Of a stretch of DNA of 64,000 nucleotides, positions 31,550 through 42,235 are shown in pieces. The stretch comes from Terebella lapidaria. Its lineage: Eukaryota; Annelida; Polychaeta; Terebellida; Terebellidae. The notes beneath the pieces are model-generated. The model did no database searches. It had not been told where the DNA came from and was given only the letters and a program-made list of their open reading frames with translations. Each line of letters opens with the position of its first letter. The stretch's first letter is position 1. Made by a program: the position numbers and the translations under genes. The stretch lies in assembly GCA_949152475.1 (NCBI GenBank), contig OX424563.1:26509001-26573000 (forward strand), written 5' to 3'.

Positions 31550-32415
31550 AAGAGTTTTTAGGTTACCGGACCTATGGTCCGATAACCTATTGGCATGGCG
31601 TTGCGTCTGTCGGCGTTGACGGCGTTTTCCGTCCACATTTTTTTCTTAAAAGTTTACAATCGGATCTTTCTGAAATTTTGCACGAAAAATACCTTAAAAT
31701 ATTTCAAGTAGGGGTTATTTTTTATTTTTTTGTTTTCGCTTTTTTTTAAATGGCGGCCATTTTTGGCATAAAATTGAGTATTGAGATTAATGTTTCAAAA
31801 GATCCCACTCATATACCTCTGTGATGTGTATAAGTTACGTTGCCCTTGAATCAATGGTGTGCGTGTGGCAGCCATTTTGCTTTTTTCGACGGGTTCCACA
31901 AGGCACTTTCCGATGTGAAATTCTCCTATGCTTTATAATGGTACACATTATTCCTAATATATCACTTAATATTGAGATTAGAGATTAGGATTTAATTCTT
32001 AACATATAGGAAATGATATATGCTGAATATTCTCTTGAACTTGACCTTTGACCTCATTTTCAAGGTCGGAGCGCAAAATGGCTATTATCTCGATTGTTAT
32101 CAACTTTATGGCATAGGAATCAATGTGACCTTATGAAATAATGTATGGTGAATATTGTTATGACCTTGAATTTGACCTTTGGTCTTATTTCCCTATATAA
32201 TGGGAGAAGTATGGAGTAAACTCCTAGAACACTTCAAGATAGATATTAAATATTAGCAGTATCAAATGGGAAATCATTTGTTGCAGTTTCAATGGTGACC
32301 TCAAACTTGACCTTCAATGACCTTGAAAGATCAATGAGGCAATTATGATGACAAAAAGCTATGGTTTAAAACTAAACATTTTTCCGGTGACCTATCTTAG
32401 CCCTTGAGCTATTTT
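31550..32415 (-). mobile_element. short inverted copy of the satellite-carrying element
   Basis: Starts TTTTTAGGTTACCGGACC and ends near 32415 with TCCGGTGACCTATCTTAG, matching the two ends of the 50491-53410 element in reverse orientation. Between them, in inverse order, come the GTCCGTC-like stretch, the AAATGGCGGCCATTTT word, and about three units of the ~133-bp repeat (TTGACCTTTGACCTCATTTT near 32042). Confidence 0.7.
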
Positions 32416-33227
32416 TGTTTTCTTTACTGTGAAAACAAAATCAAAATATCATAATTTGTTTCATATTGTACAGTACCAAACATTCCTGGGAATGTTACAC
32501 AATCAGTTAAATTCCATTCGTTCAGTGATCAAATGTTTGCATGCAGTGGCTGACTGTGAGAAGAAGAAAAAACTCGGAACAATAAAGCTAGTAACAATGA
32601 ACATCTGCTCTTTATATAACCCTGATAACTTGGAGTGTGATTTGCAGAAGCAATCGCGATATAATTCTAATATCCTCAATTACTGGTTTACTGGTTTTAG
32701 CTTGAAATTACCTCTCTTTTTCATCAGTTCTTCTTTTTGGTTCCCAGACTAACACCAGTATTCGATCTGCGTTGCTCACTAATTTTTTCGCCATATTTAT
32801 GCAGCGCAACTTGCGCAAACTTGTATTAAGAATATAATTGCTTTCTTTTTTTTTGTAGTTTTCCGGGGCAGCAAAAAGCTAGTAAATCGTTGATGTTTAC
32901 ACAGTATCGATATGTTACTCGTCCATGCTTCCGGCTTGAGGATTTGCAAACAGTTGCGTTTGATTTTATACCACTAGACGCGTTTCCGACGGCGGCCCTA
33001 TGGGCTCCTCTCAAAAATAGCACAATATCGCACATTTATAATAATTACAACATTTCCCCCATTGAACTCATAGCGATCAGCAGAGAGCCTTCTGCCATCA
33101 GTATATTTTGTCTAGAACTGCAGGCCAGCCAGTCTGTAGGGAATAGGAAATTGTAACACCATCACCACTATCTAATGTCAACAATTCATATCCAAACATA
33201 TCTTATATGATAAATTCAATAAATATT
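32416..33227. other. intergenic, no gene seen
   Basis: A 107-codon ORF (32429-32752) crosses this stretch but matches no family I know and has no domain signature. I treat it as chance. No other structure is evident. Confidence 0.45.
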
Positions 33228-33230
33228 TAA

Positions 33231-35920
33231 GGTTCACCCAAAGGCAATACAGAAGAAATAAAATAGATGAAATGGAAAAAGTGTGTACAAATGACCCGAA
33301 AAAGTTTTGGGAGCATGTAAAATACCTGGGACCTTCGAAGCATAAGAATATTCCAAATAGTGTGAAATGTGAGCAAGGTTTTGTGAGTGATCCAAATCTG
33401 GTTATGAAAGAAATGGTCTAAAACTTTTGAGAAATTGTATAATCCTGACATATCGGCATATGATGAAACTTTTTCTGACCACGCAAAAGCTTTTGTTCAA
33501 AATTATGAATCGAATTCGTTTGGAACTGGTTGCAATGTAGATATCAATGAAGATATAACACATGATGAAGTTGTAGAGACAATTAAGAAACTGAAATCAA
33601 AGAAAGCAGTAGGATTGGATTGTATTCCGAATGAAGTTATTAAATGTCCTGGTGTGTATTTTGCCCTATGTAAACTGTTCAAGTCTGTATTTGATACTGG
33701 TGTTCTACCCTCATCTTTATGGTTGGCCAAACTAGTCAGAACTGAACTTTGTTGGGCGCAATAAATATGGAATTATGTCGCGCTGTAAATCAACCAATCA
33801 AGTGAGGTGATTTATATCGCGATCAAAATATAGTTATGTTGCCCTATATGTCGACCATTCATAACCCGTCTATCAATGCGCGATGCATTTCAAATGATAT
33901 TTATAGCGGGCATGAAATCACAGGTTGTCATTGGATGACTTACTCCGCGATCTAAATCAAATTGTACCGCGACATGAAACAACTTACGTGATTGACTGGT
34001 TCACTGCGCCATACAATTCCTGATTTAATGCGCGCAATAAGTATCCTTAAATGTGTCGCGCATGAAGAGACGGTATATGAATGGTTGAATTAATGCGCGA
34101 TATAAATATATTTTGATCGCGCCATAAAACACTGTCCATGATTGGTTAATTTATTGCGCGATATAATTGCATATTCACTCCGCGCAACAAAATTTACTTC
34201 TGACCAGTTTGGCCAACCATACATCTTGGTTATGTGCAATAATAAACCCAATCCCCAAGGGGTCTGGGAAAGATCCATATGTGCCGTTAAATTACAGAGG
34301 TATTTCCTTGTTGTCTTGTATATCGAAAACATATTCGTCTTTGATTAATAATCGTATTGTAAAATTTTCAGACAAAAATAATATCAATGTAGATGAACAA
34401 AATGGATTTCGTAAAAATAGATCATGTATTGATCACATATTTTCATTAAGTAGTATACTGAGGAATAGACAAAAGCAAAATTTATCGACTATGTGTGCAT
34501 TCATTGATATGGAGAAGGCGTTTGATTGTATCGATCGTGATTTATTGTTTTACAGGTTATTATTATATAACATTGATGGTAGATGTTTGCAATCCATAAG
34601 ATCGATGTATGGAAAAACTACATCATGTGTTCGTGTAAATAATATGTACAGTAATATGTTTACGTCCAAAGCTGGTGTCCGTCAAGGTGATAACTTATCA
34701 CCGACACTTTTTTCGTTATTTATAAATGGATTAGCTGAAGAAACTAAATCACTTGGTGTTGGTGTAGATTGTAATCAACAAAATATTTCTTTGTTGTTAT
34801 ATGCTGATGACATTGTATTGATTGCTGAAAATGCAGAAACTTTACAGCAAATGTTGACCTGTATGTATACGCCCTAGACGTTGTGGTGTAACAAATAATG
34901 TTTTTTTTTCTTTGGTGAAAAGGAGTTGTCAGTTGTGGACAAATACAAATATCTTGGTGTATATTTCGATGAATTTTTAACTTTTGAAATTGGGACAAAA
35001 ATTCTTTGTGATTCAGCTGGAAGAGCACTTGGGGGTTGATAAAACAAATTTAAAAATATGAAAGATGCTGGATTTCATACATATGATAAAATGTACAATG
35101 CTGCAATTATCCCTATACATGATTATGCAAGTGAAGTGATTGGTTTTAAACAGTTTTCATTCAGTAACAATGTACAAAATAGATCAACGCGATAATATCT
35201 TGGTGTTCATAAATTTGCTCCTATTTCTGGTATGGATGGTAACTTCGGGTGGTTATGTTGTAAATATAGAAGATTTATGTCAATGTTGAGATATTGGAAC
35301 AAATTAGTTTGTATGGATGATGAGAGGATTTTGAAAAAATTGTTTAACTATGACTACGAATTATGTAACAAAAATTGGTGCTCCAAACTAAATTTTTTTC
35401 AATTTCAGACATGAATGATGTATTTATAAACAGGAACATATGTAATATGACTGAAATCGAAGAGAAATTCATGAAATTGAATGAGGAAAACTGGAAATTA
35501 GCGATAAGAAAGAAACCGAAATTACGTACATATATGTCATTTAAAACTGACATGTGCACAGAAGATTACATTAATTATTACACGAATAAAAGAAACCGTT
35601 CCATAGTTGCTCAATTTAGATTAGGAATTGTACCACTAGAAATTGAAACTGGCAGATATAACAACACCGCTTTAGAAAATAGAATATGCAATGTGTGTAA
35701 CCTTAAAGAGATTGAGGATGAATTTCATTTGGTAATATCTTGTCCCGCTTATGCAACCTTCAGATCTACATTGTATAACTGTGTTAAAAATAGTTTGCCA
35801 AATTTTGAGGAAAATAATGATCATGATAAGTTCGTAAATATTGTTAAAAAATGTCACAAAAATTCAGGCAAATATATCGGTGATTCATTGGAACACCGTA
35901 AATCCATTTTATATCAATAG
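33231..35920 (+). pseudogene. LINE ORF2 pseudogene (reverse transcriptase)
   Basis: Three open segments can be read. 33231-33420 carries the KKFWEHVKYLGP region. 33435 to about 33717 continues the linker up to LPSS and is cut by the MITE. 34222-34877 is the RT core, with KGSGKDPYVPLNYRGISLL, the AFIDMEKAFD box (motif A), RQGDNLSPTLF (motif B) and LLYADDIVL (motif C). Beyond 34877 the frame is broken by stops, resuming at 35375-35920 with a C-x2-C-x9-H-x4-C motif (CNVC...FHLVISC) near the end. In an active LINE this protein would reverse-transcribe the element RNA at a nicked target. This copy is dead. Confidence 0.85.
33718..34221. mobile_element. 504-bp MITE inserted in the LINE reverse transcriptase
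   Basis: The ends are a 24-bp inverted repeat with one mismatch, beginning TATGGTTGGCCAAACT. CATCTT is duplicated at 33712-33717 and 34222-34227. Removing the element plus one CATCTT restores an uninterrupted RT frame (LPSS joined to WLCAII). The interior has repeating units at about 60-base spacing built on ATTGGTTNAATTNATGCGCGATATAA-like words, with GCGC dinucleotide clusters. It has no coding capacity. Confidence 0.85.
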
Positions 35921-36205
35921 AATAGCATATATTTGTAGTGATTGATTTTCAGTTTCGTGCTTATTTCTTCCCCATGTCTATATACACGTGTTTGTATAGT
36001 GATTAATAAGCCCTGTGTGGCTGGAGGTATCAAATGTATTGAATTGTTATATAGTTATTGAATTTGTGTGTGCCTTGGTCACTCTAATAAATGATTCAAA
36101 ATCAAAATCAAAATATATTATGATTCCAACCCTCGGCCATATTTTCTTTTTCAGAATCGTTTCGTGGTAATAACCTACAATCAAACGAGAGGCCATAGGC
36201 CACAC

Positions 36206-37516
36206 ACTTGCCGGAATGAGTATGTAATCATGACGTCATTTGTCGTCAATTCTATACTGCAAACTCACTGTGAACGGAGTTTTTGAATATACATGATAAA
36301 ATCGTGTTTATATGTGTCATATTATAACCGGACAAGATCATAATATCTTCAAATAATGAGTTTCCTTTGAAATTTTACCGATTTGTTGCCAAAAAAACGT
36401 CATTTACGTCAAAACGGATATATCGATTGAGCTAAAAATTGATAGACACCATCACATGACGAATCCACATCGTTTGCATCTGCTAGATCTGCAGTAAATG
36501 TTATACCTTTGTACATCTGACACTCAAAAGGCCTAAATGTCAGTCTGAAATCACATTTGACGTCATTATGACGTCAATTGACGTCTGATTCCAAAAATTA
36601 TAATACATTTGGAAAGTACTCTCGAAGACCTTTCAATAGAGCTACTACTCAATATTTTTGCAAAAGGTCAAGGTCAAGGTCATTTTTGAGGTCAACTTCG
36701 ACCTCAGGCGCTTGCAAAGGCTATCGGTCATACGCCTTAGGTGTAAATACAATAGTTGTTAAGCTAAGTGAGTGCAATAGTGTGGATTTATTTCCGTGTC
36801 TCTATCTTGCTTACTTCCCGAGATATAGTGACCTATATGGTTTTCATTTGCGGGTCAATGTTGACCTTGACTTCCGACCCTTGACCTTGAAATTCCCTGG
36901 AACAAAAAAACTAATCTTTGGCTATGAACGGGTGTATCATTAGATTTTTACGCACATTATTGACACTTTTATCAGCATGGACAGCTTGAAACATGCAATT
37001 TCGCTTATAATGGGACCGATTTCGTTGCCATAGAAACGTCAATTACGTCATGACGAATTGGCCGATCGGACTAAAAATTGACACTGAGCATGAGGGACCG
37101 GTCCCACATCGTTTCCAAGCATCAGATCGAAAATCGGAGGAGGTGACCTCCAAGGTCAAATATTCGACCTCAGGCGAACTTCTCAAGGTCAAATGTCAAG
37201 GTCAAGGTCACGAAAGATAGAACTCGAGTTTATTCACAATATGAACTTGATTTGAAGTCTCTAGGACCATTAGAACCGAAGTTATGGCCACTTATGTGTT
37301 TTCGACGTTTTGCGTGACCTTGACCTTGACCTTCGACACAGACAAACGAAAATAGGACGTTTTCTGCTCGGTATCCTAGAGAATATGCACATCAAGTTTG
37401 AGGGAAATCGGGTAAGAATTGTGGACGCTAGGCTGGACACAAACAAACAAACACATCCTCAAACAAATCCACGAACGAACCAACATACTTGCCGAAATCT
37501 TTAGATTCCGGCAAGT
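36206..37516. mobile_element. 1.3-kb non-autonomous element rich in TGACGTCA and GGTCA words
   Basis: The ends share ACTTGCCGGAAT, at 36206-36217 and inverted at 37505-37516. The right end forms a hairpin (ACTTGCCGAAATC pairing with GATTCCGGCAAGT). The interior holds several TGACGTCA/ACGTCA words (near 36229, 36558-36583, 37036-37050) and GGTCAAGGTCA blocks (near 36664 and 37195). No transposase is present, and the class is unknown. Confidence 0.55.
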
Positions 37517-38063
37517 AACAAATGCAGAACTGAGGGGTACGGTCGTTACTGCTTTTCATAGCGAAGCCCGTATGGATGTTCGGAGTGGTGATTTTCACAC
37601 CGCCACTCAATTCAAACTCACCTGTCCTCTGATATCAAATTTTATTGTACTCCTCATATCTGCTTATTCCGCCATACTCGCTGGATGTCGGTCTAACCCT
37701 TGTGTTACTGAACTCAATCACTGCCTGAGAATTCGTAAGGTGCTATTCTGATATAAAAATTGACCTTTTGAACGATTAAGTTTATCGCGTTGATTGCTGT
37801 TATTGCTACAAGCCCGGTGCACCATAAATATTGGACCAGCACCTACAATTTCCCTATATTTAGTCCTGCTGAATACCTGGGTTACCCCACTCAATTCGAA
37901 TAGCATGGATCCACACAAGATATGGCATAATAGCTTGGGAATATTGTTGTTCAATGCATAACACGACTTCACTCCCTCGGATCAATTTCGGTAAGATAAA
38001 CCGTTTCCAATGCCGAAATGGCTCCCACCTAACCCGAATTCTTTCAAGTGTTATTGATATGGT
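37517..38063. other. intergenic, no gene seen
   Basis: Ordinary AT-rich DNA. ORFs of 84-119 codons overlap this region on both strands but have no recognisable content. Confidence 0.45.
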
Positions 38064-38292
38064 CAAGCCCGTAGCCGGGGGGGGGGGGGGGGTGGAGTTA
38101 CGAACCCCTTTCAAAACGAACCCCCTGCCAAAACGACCCCCCCCCCCCCCTTCGACACGCATACATATTACCCAGACACGCGAAGAACTAAACGGGCCCC
38201 AGACCCCACGCCGTAAGAGGCTGCGCGCCTACGGCGCTTGCCACAAACCTGAAAACGAACCCCCTTCACAAAAAAACCTGGTTACGGGCTTG
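38064..38292. mobile_element. 229-bp MITE with G and C homopolymer runs
   Basis: Ends CAAGCCCGTAGCC and, inverted, GGTTACGGGCTTG. It is flanked by ATGGT at 38059-38063 and 38293-38297. The interior contains a 16-base G run (about 38077-38092) and a C run (about 38137-38150). It is non-coding. Confidence 0.7.
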
Positions 38293-39204
38293 ATGGTTAA
38301 ATGTTGGTCGTAACAAGTCTTTCAGCAAGGAGAGGCTTTACATGCACAACAAATGTGGGTTAGAGATAGCCGGTTGTAACTGAAATAATCTGAGTGAGAA
38401 GTAATACATTCTGAAATGAAATCTATAGTGTTGCCAATACTTGGCATTTATCATCACGTCAAAATATATCGAATTTATGGGTGCGTCTGAACCGACCGCT
38501 GCCAGGTATCTCGATAATCAATTATTGAATGACCAAGAACAAACTTTGATTTGTGTTGCGCAAAGAACACCATATTGTCGAATTCACAAAGGCTGGGTGT
38601 GAAGGTACAGCTAATTTTTATTTATTTTAGTTCAGTGCAATTGTAGTGCACCGTTTGTGTATAATTGTTTTGAATGTTGTGACTCGTATAAAACGATGGG
38701 AGAAGAATATGAACCGAACACATGTTTCACATTGATAATTGGAAATATGGATAGAACAGTCCGATAAATGGGGGTGAATAGTATTGTTACTATGTCATAA
38801 AGTGTGTTCATGACATAATACACCAAGTGATTGTATTTTTTTTTTCGATCGTGTGTGAGCGTGTTCGCTTTATCGTGTGTTTGAAAAGCTGTATTTTCTA
38901 AGCAGTGGTTTACGGTCGGTAGCCTCTTGGTGGCCATCTTGGATATCACCTTGTTCTTGACATCGAATTGGAAAGTTATCATCACGAATGGTTTGGAATC
39001 CTGAAATATGTTGACAAAACGGTATTAAAATTGACTCCAGGCCAAATAATTAATAGCCCTTTCACTACTCATGGTTACGCCGCGTAACTATACCACACCC
39101 CTGCTGCTGTACTGATGGTTACGCTGCATAACCATACCAAGCTCAAAATAAGCTTGTACATTTAAGAGCCTAGAAGAAATGTATCCGTCAATGATATTTG
39201 TAAG
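38293..39204. other. intergenic, no gene seen
   Basis: No domain-bearing ORF. A minus-strand ORF at 38632-38985 (117 codons) is unsupported. A GGTTACGC(C/T)GC-type word repeats near 39072 and 39117. Confidence 0.4.
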
Positions 39205-39540
39205 CTCAAGTGGCAAAATGCATTTTGTCGTGTCTACTATTTGGAACTCAATTTCATGTACAAAATTCTGACTAAGTCAACTGCCGTATATTTGTGAAAA
39301 ATTACTCTTGTAACTCATTCCGATGGAACTCGAAGAAATGCTGCCTCCTATGTTCTTCCACATGTCAAATCTCAAGGTAGCAAAACGTTCAGATTCAGCG
39401 CCATCAAGCTATGGAATGATCTTCACTGTGATATCAAGTTATCTCCAAATTTTAATCTCTTCAAATCTTATTGTAAAAAACATGCCTCAAACAGTGCATT
39501 CCCAAGGCTACTAATTTGTATGCAGCCTAAGTATACCTCT
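39205..39540 (+). pseudogene. LINE ORF2 C-terminal remnant
   Basis: Translation gives LKWQNAFCRVYYLELNFM, then a stop, then SYVLPHVKSQGSKTFRFSAI followed by KLWNDLHCDIKLSPNFNLFK. This is the familiar C-terminal pattern of CR1/L2/jockey-type LINE proteins (Phe-Ser-x-x-Lys-Leu-Trp-Asn-x-Leu). One in-frame TGA lies between the parts. It is a 5'-truncated, inactive copy. Confidence 0.65.
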
Positions 39541-41830
39541 CAGTTCAATGTAACTATTAATATTTTTGACATTAGAGCGTTGGGGGCGAAGCCCCCAACC
39601 CTCTACATGTCTATGTGCTGACTTTTTCATGGAGGTTTCATGCCAACCTATCGACGCCCGTTTTCGCATGTAAACCTTTGTACACCTACTTCAAATGACT
39701 ATTTTCTTCGTCCTTGACATAAAATCTCTCGATTTGATGGCAAGCTTTGAATATTCCACAGATATATAATGCATAAATCGATGTGTTAGGTTTGAGAAAA
39801 TTACGCAAAATGGTCAGCTCGTCTGGAAAACGTCAAAATGGCGGAGCCGATGGAAATTCACGTTCCCAGAATGCAAAGCAAATTTTACCGCAATGACGCG
39901 TACTTTGGAACGTACAATTTTCTGTGCAGCATTTTGTGCATGCATGTACATGTAACCTTGTGTGCGGCCTTCTTTGGCGTAATGAAGTAAACACAACGAT
40001 TCGTCTACGGTACCACGACTACATTTGGACATATTTTGTCACATGACAAGGTGTTCCATGCTGGGTTGCGAAACCTTTTTATTTTAAACTGGTCTTTTAA
40101 TTTGCTCAGTATGCATGTGTTATCTATATCATGATATCAGATGCAAATATTCCTCATAGTTTCCAATATTTTAAGGATATTTTATTGAGGTTCAATATCA
40201 TTTTATCAGGCGTATCTGTTTCATTGAGTTCAAAATAAATGTTTATTCATTAGGAATATGATTGAAGTAGGCCTATGTGTTTCATCATAATATACGGGAA
40301 TGAATTGGAATCATGTGGGACATGATATGTTTCTTTTTTTTTTTGTAAGGGGGGGGGGGGGGGGCGTGTGTAAGATATATTCAGGTCTCGTGGTGCTGAT
40401 GGTGTGCTCGAGCTCTAATGTCGTCTCCCGCAGTTAGCTGCATTTTCTTGTTTACAGTTACAGTCTCATGATCATCTCATTCTGGTAGATTTTCCTGCCC
40501 ATAATTATGTCATCACTAGGTCCAATCATGGAAAAAAAAATATGCAATTGCAATGTATTGTCAGGGTCTTTTTGATGCTCCTTTTCATGTACATCCAGAT
40601 CTCTTGTGAACTCGGCGTATGGAGTGTATTGACACTGTTCTGATAGAATCAGCATATATATTTTATCTCCACCGGGGAGGTTATAATCTCACTTGCGAAA
40701 CTTTTTGTTCCTTTGCATCATCATTAAGAAACCAGTACTGTCACGACAAAACTGCCCGAATTGTTTTTTGCTGAGATTCATTTGTTATGGATACAGGTGA
40801 TCGAATTTCGTGAGGGATATTCTGAATCCAGATTACTTTTGCTAATGTTGAGGGATACGGATTTTCAAGGTCACGGTGACGTCATTAGAATTTCTCCAAT
40901 GTACCGATGTTTTTTTCCACATATGGCTGCTTGAGATACTATGGTAAAATTCCTGTTGCTTGAATTGCATTCCATTTTTCACACAATCATAAACTGTTGG
41001 CAGAGGTACGTGCCTTCCCAGAGTGTTCCCCATATTGGCCCAAGTAGCGAACCTTACCCCGTAAAATACTACTCACCCACTCAATGTATACCGTATGTAA
41101 TCCGTCTGGAACATTTTTAATCTTCATTGAATTTAGAAGAAATAGTAAGCTGCGCTACATGGGCCGTTATGTTTTATTCGAAAATCAGCGAAGATAGAGT
41201 GCACATTGACATATTGTACACCTTGTCATCACATATTTGAAACTGTATTCGTTGAAATTCGTCGATATATCCATCATAAGCAACCTTTAGTGGTTTATTG
41301 AACTGGGCTCATATATGTATGTATATATAAAACCGACTAGACTCCATCAATTAACTGGAAAACAAGACTATACATTGTATACAGAAAGTTGTTTTCCGAC
41401 CGTGCGATTTATAGATATTCCTCAAATATCCTAATGTAGTTATTGTATATGTTGCTGATGAATGTCATCAGAACATTTTTCGGTAATAATGAAATCGAAG
41501 TGGAGACAATTATGTGTTATAAATAATGGAAACACGATCAAAATTATCCTCTAGGCGCTGTAAATATTGCAACATGCATCCAGCATCAATAGTGGCATTT
41601 AGGTAGGTTGTTGTTTATATTTTTGACTCCATGTTTTTCTCTTTCTCATCACCATTGTGTTGTTCCGAATTACGCACGAATGAAATTACACACGCGAATC
41701 AATATCTGGAGCAGATTCCATCATCATCGTATGTTAATTAATATGTATGAAAACTCAACGCTTTAAATATCATTAGACAGATCTTAATCTCTCCGGTATT
41801 GACAATTCACGGTCGGGTTTGCGCGAGGCT
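39541..41830. other. intergenic, no gene seen
   Basis: AT-rich DNA with a 16-base G run near 40349-40364 and scattered AGGTCA words. No recognisable protein or RNA gene. Confidence 0.45.
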
Positions 41831-42235
41831 TTCGACTCAGTGCACGTTGCATATTCGTGGCAGCATCTGAGCGGAAAATCGATCACATCTATTGATTTTG
41901 ACTGCACGGCTTTCCAATATCGATGAAATAGTTTTATTGGCTACGTTGTAACCCTTTCGCATGAAACAGTCTCGCAGTGAATTCAGCCGCCATGTTCGTC
42001 GGACATGACATGAATGCGCAATTTCCGGTTTACGTGTAGCCAATGCTGTCAGATTTTGTTTATTCATCCCCAAACGGAAAAAAAATCACACACCGCACGC
42101 TTGTTATAGCGTCCATGTGAAATATATACACAGTAATGGAGATGGCTTACCAATGATTATCTACGAAGGAGTCAGAAGTAGGGCAGATACGTAAACTAGG
42201 AAATTGCTATTGGATTCACATACACAAACGAAAAG
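41831..42235 (+). promoter_or_regulatory. upstream region of the sulfotransferase gene
   Basis: Somewhat CpG-richer DNA directly before the sulfotransferase ATG; it probably contains the promoter and 5' UTR. The ATG at 42236 is the first in its frame, preceded by AAAAG. I could not fix the transcription start. Confidence 0.35.

Larger units (their letters stand above)
33228..36113 (+). mobile_element. 5'-truncated, decayed non-LTR retrotransposon (LINE)
   Basis: Begins within the pre-RT region (FWEHVKYLGPSKHKNIP) and ends in an (ATCAAA)n tail at about 36094-36113, which is typical of LINE 3' ends. It contains an RT with a YADD box and a C-terminal CCHC motif. A frame break lies near 33418, and stop codons or frame breaks occur between 34875 and 35230. 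A 504-bp MITE is inserted in the RT. The clade was not determined. Confidence 0.85.

Noticed and set aside
9517..32659. A ~52-nt similarity between 9517-9568 and 32608-32659 (TTATATAAC, CTGATAACT, GTGATTTG words)
   Set aside because: Too short and too diverged to define an element; possibly an old repeat remnant.
32429..32752. 107-codon ORF upstream of the LINE
   Set aside because: No recognisable domain or splice context, and it lies amid repeat remnants; open by chance is the simplest reading.
41455..41475. CTGATGA word as a hammerhead ribozyme core
   Set aside because: It lies in a short palindrome (CTGATGAATGTCATCAG) without the following GAAA and stem arrangement a hammerhead needs.
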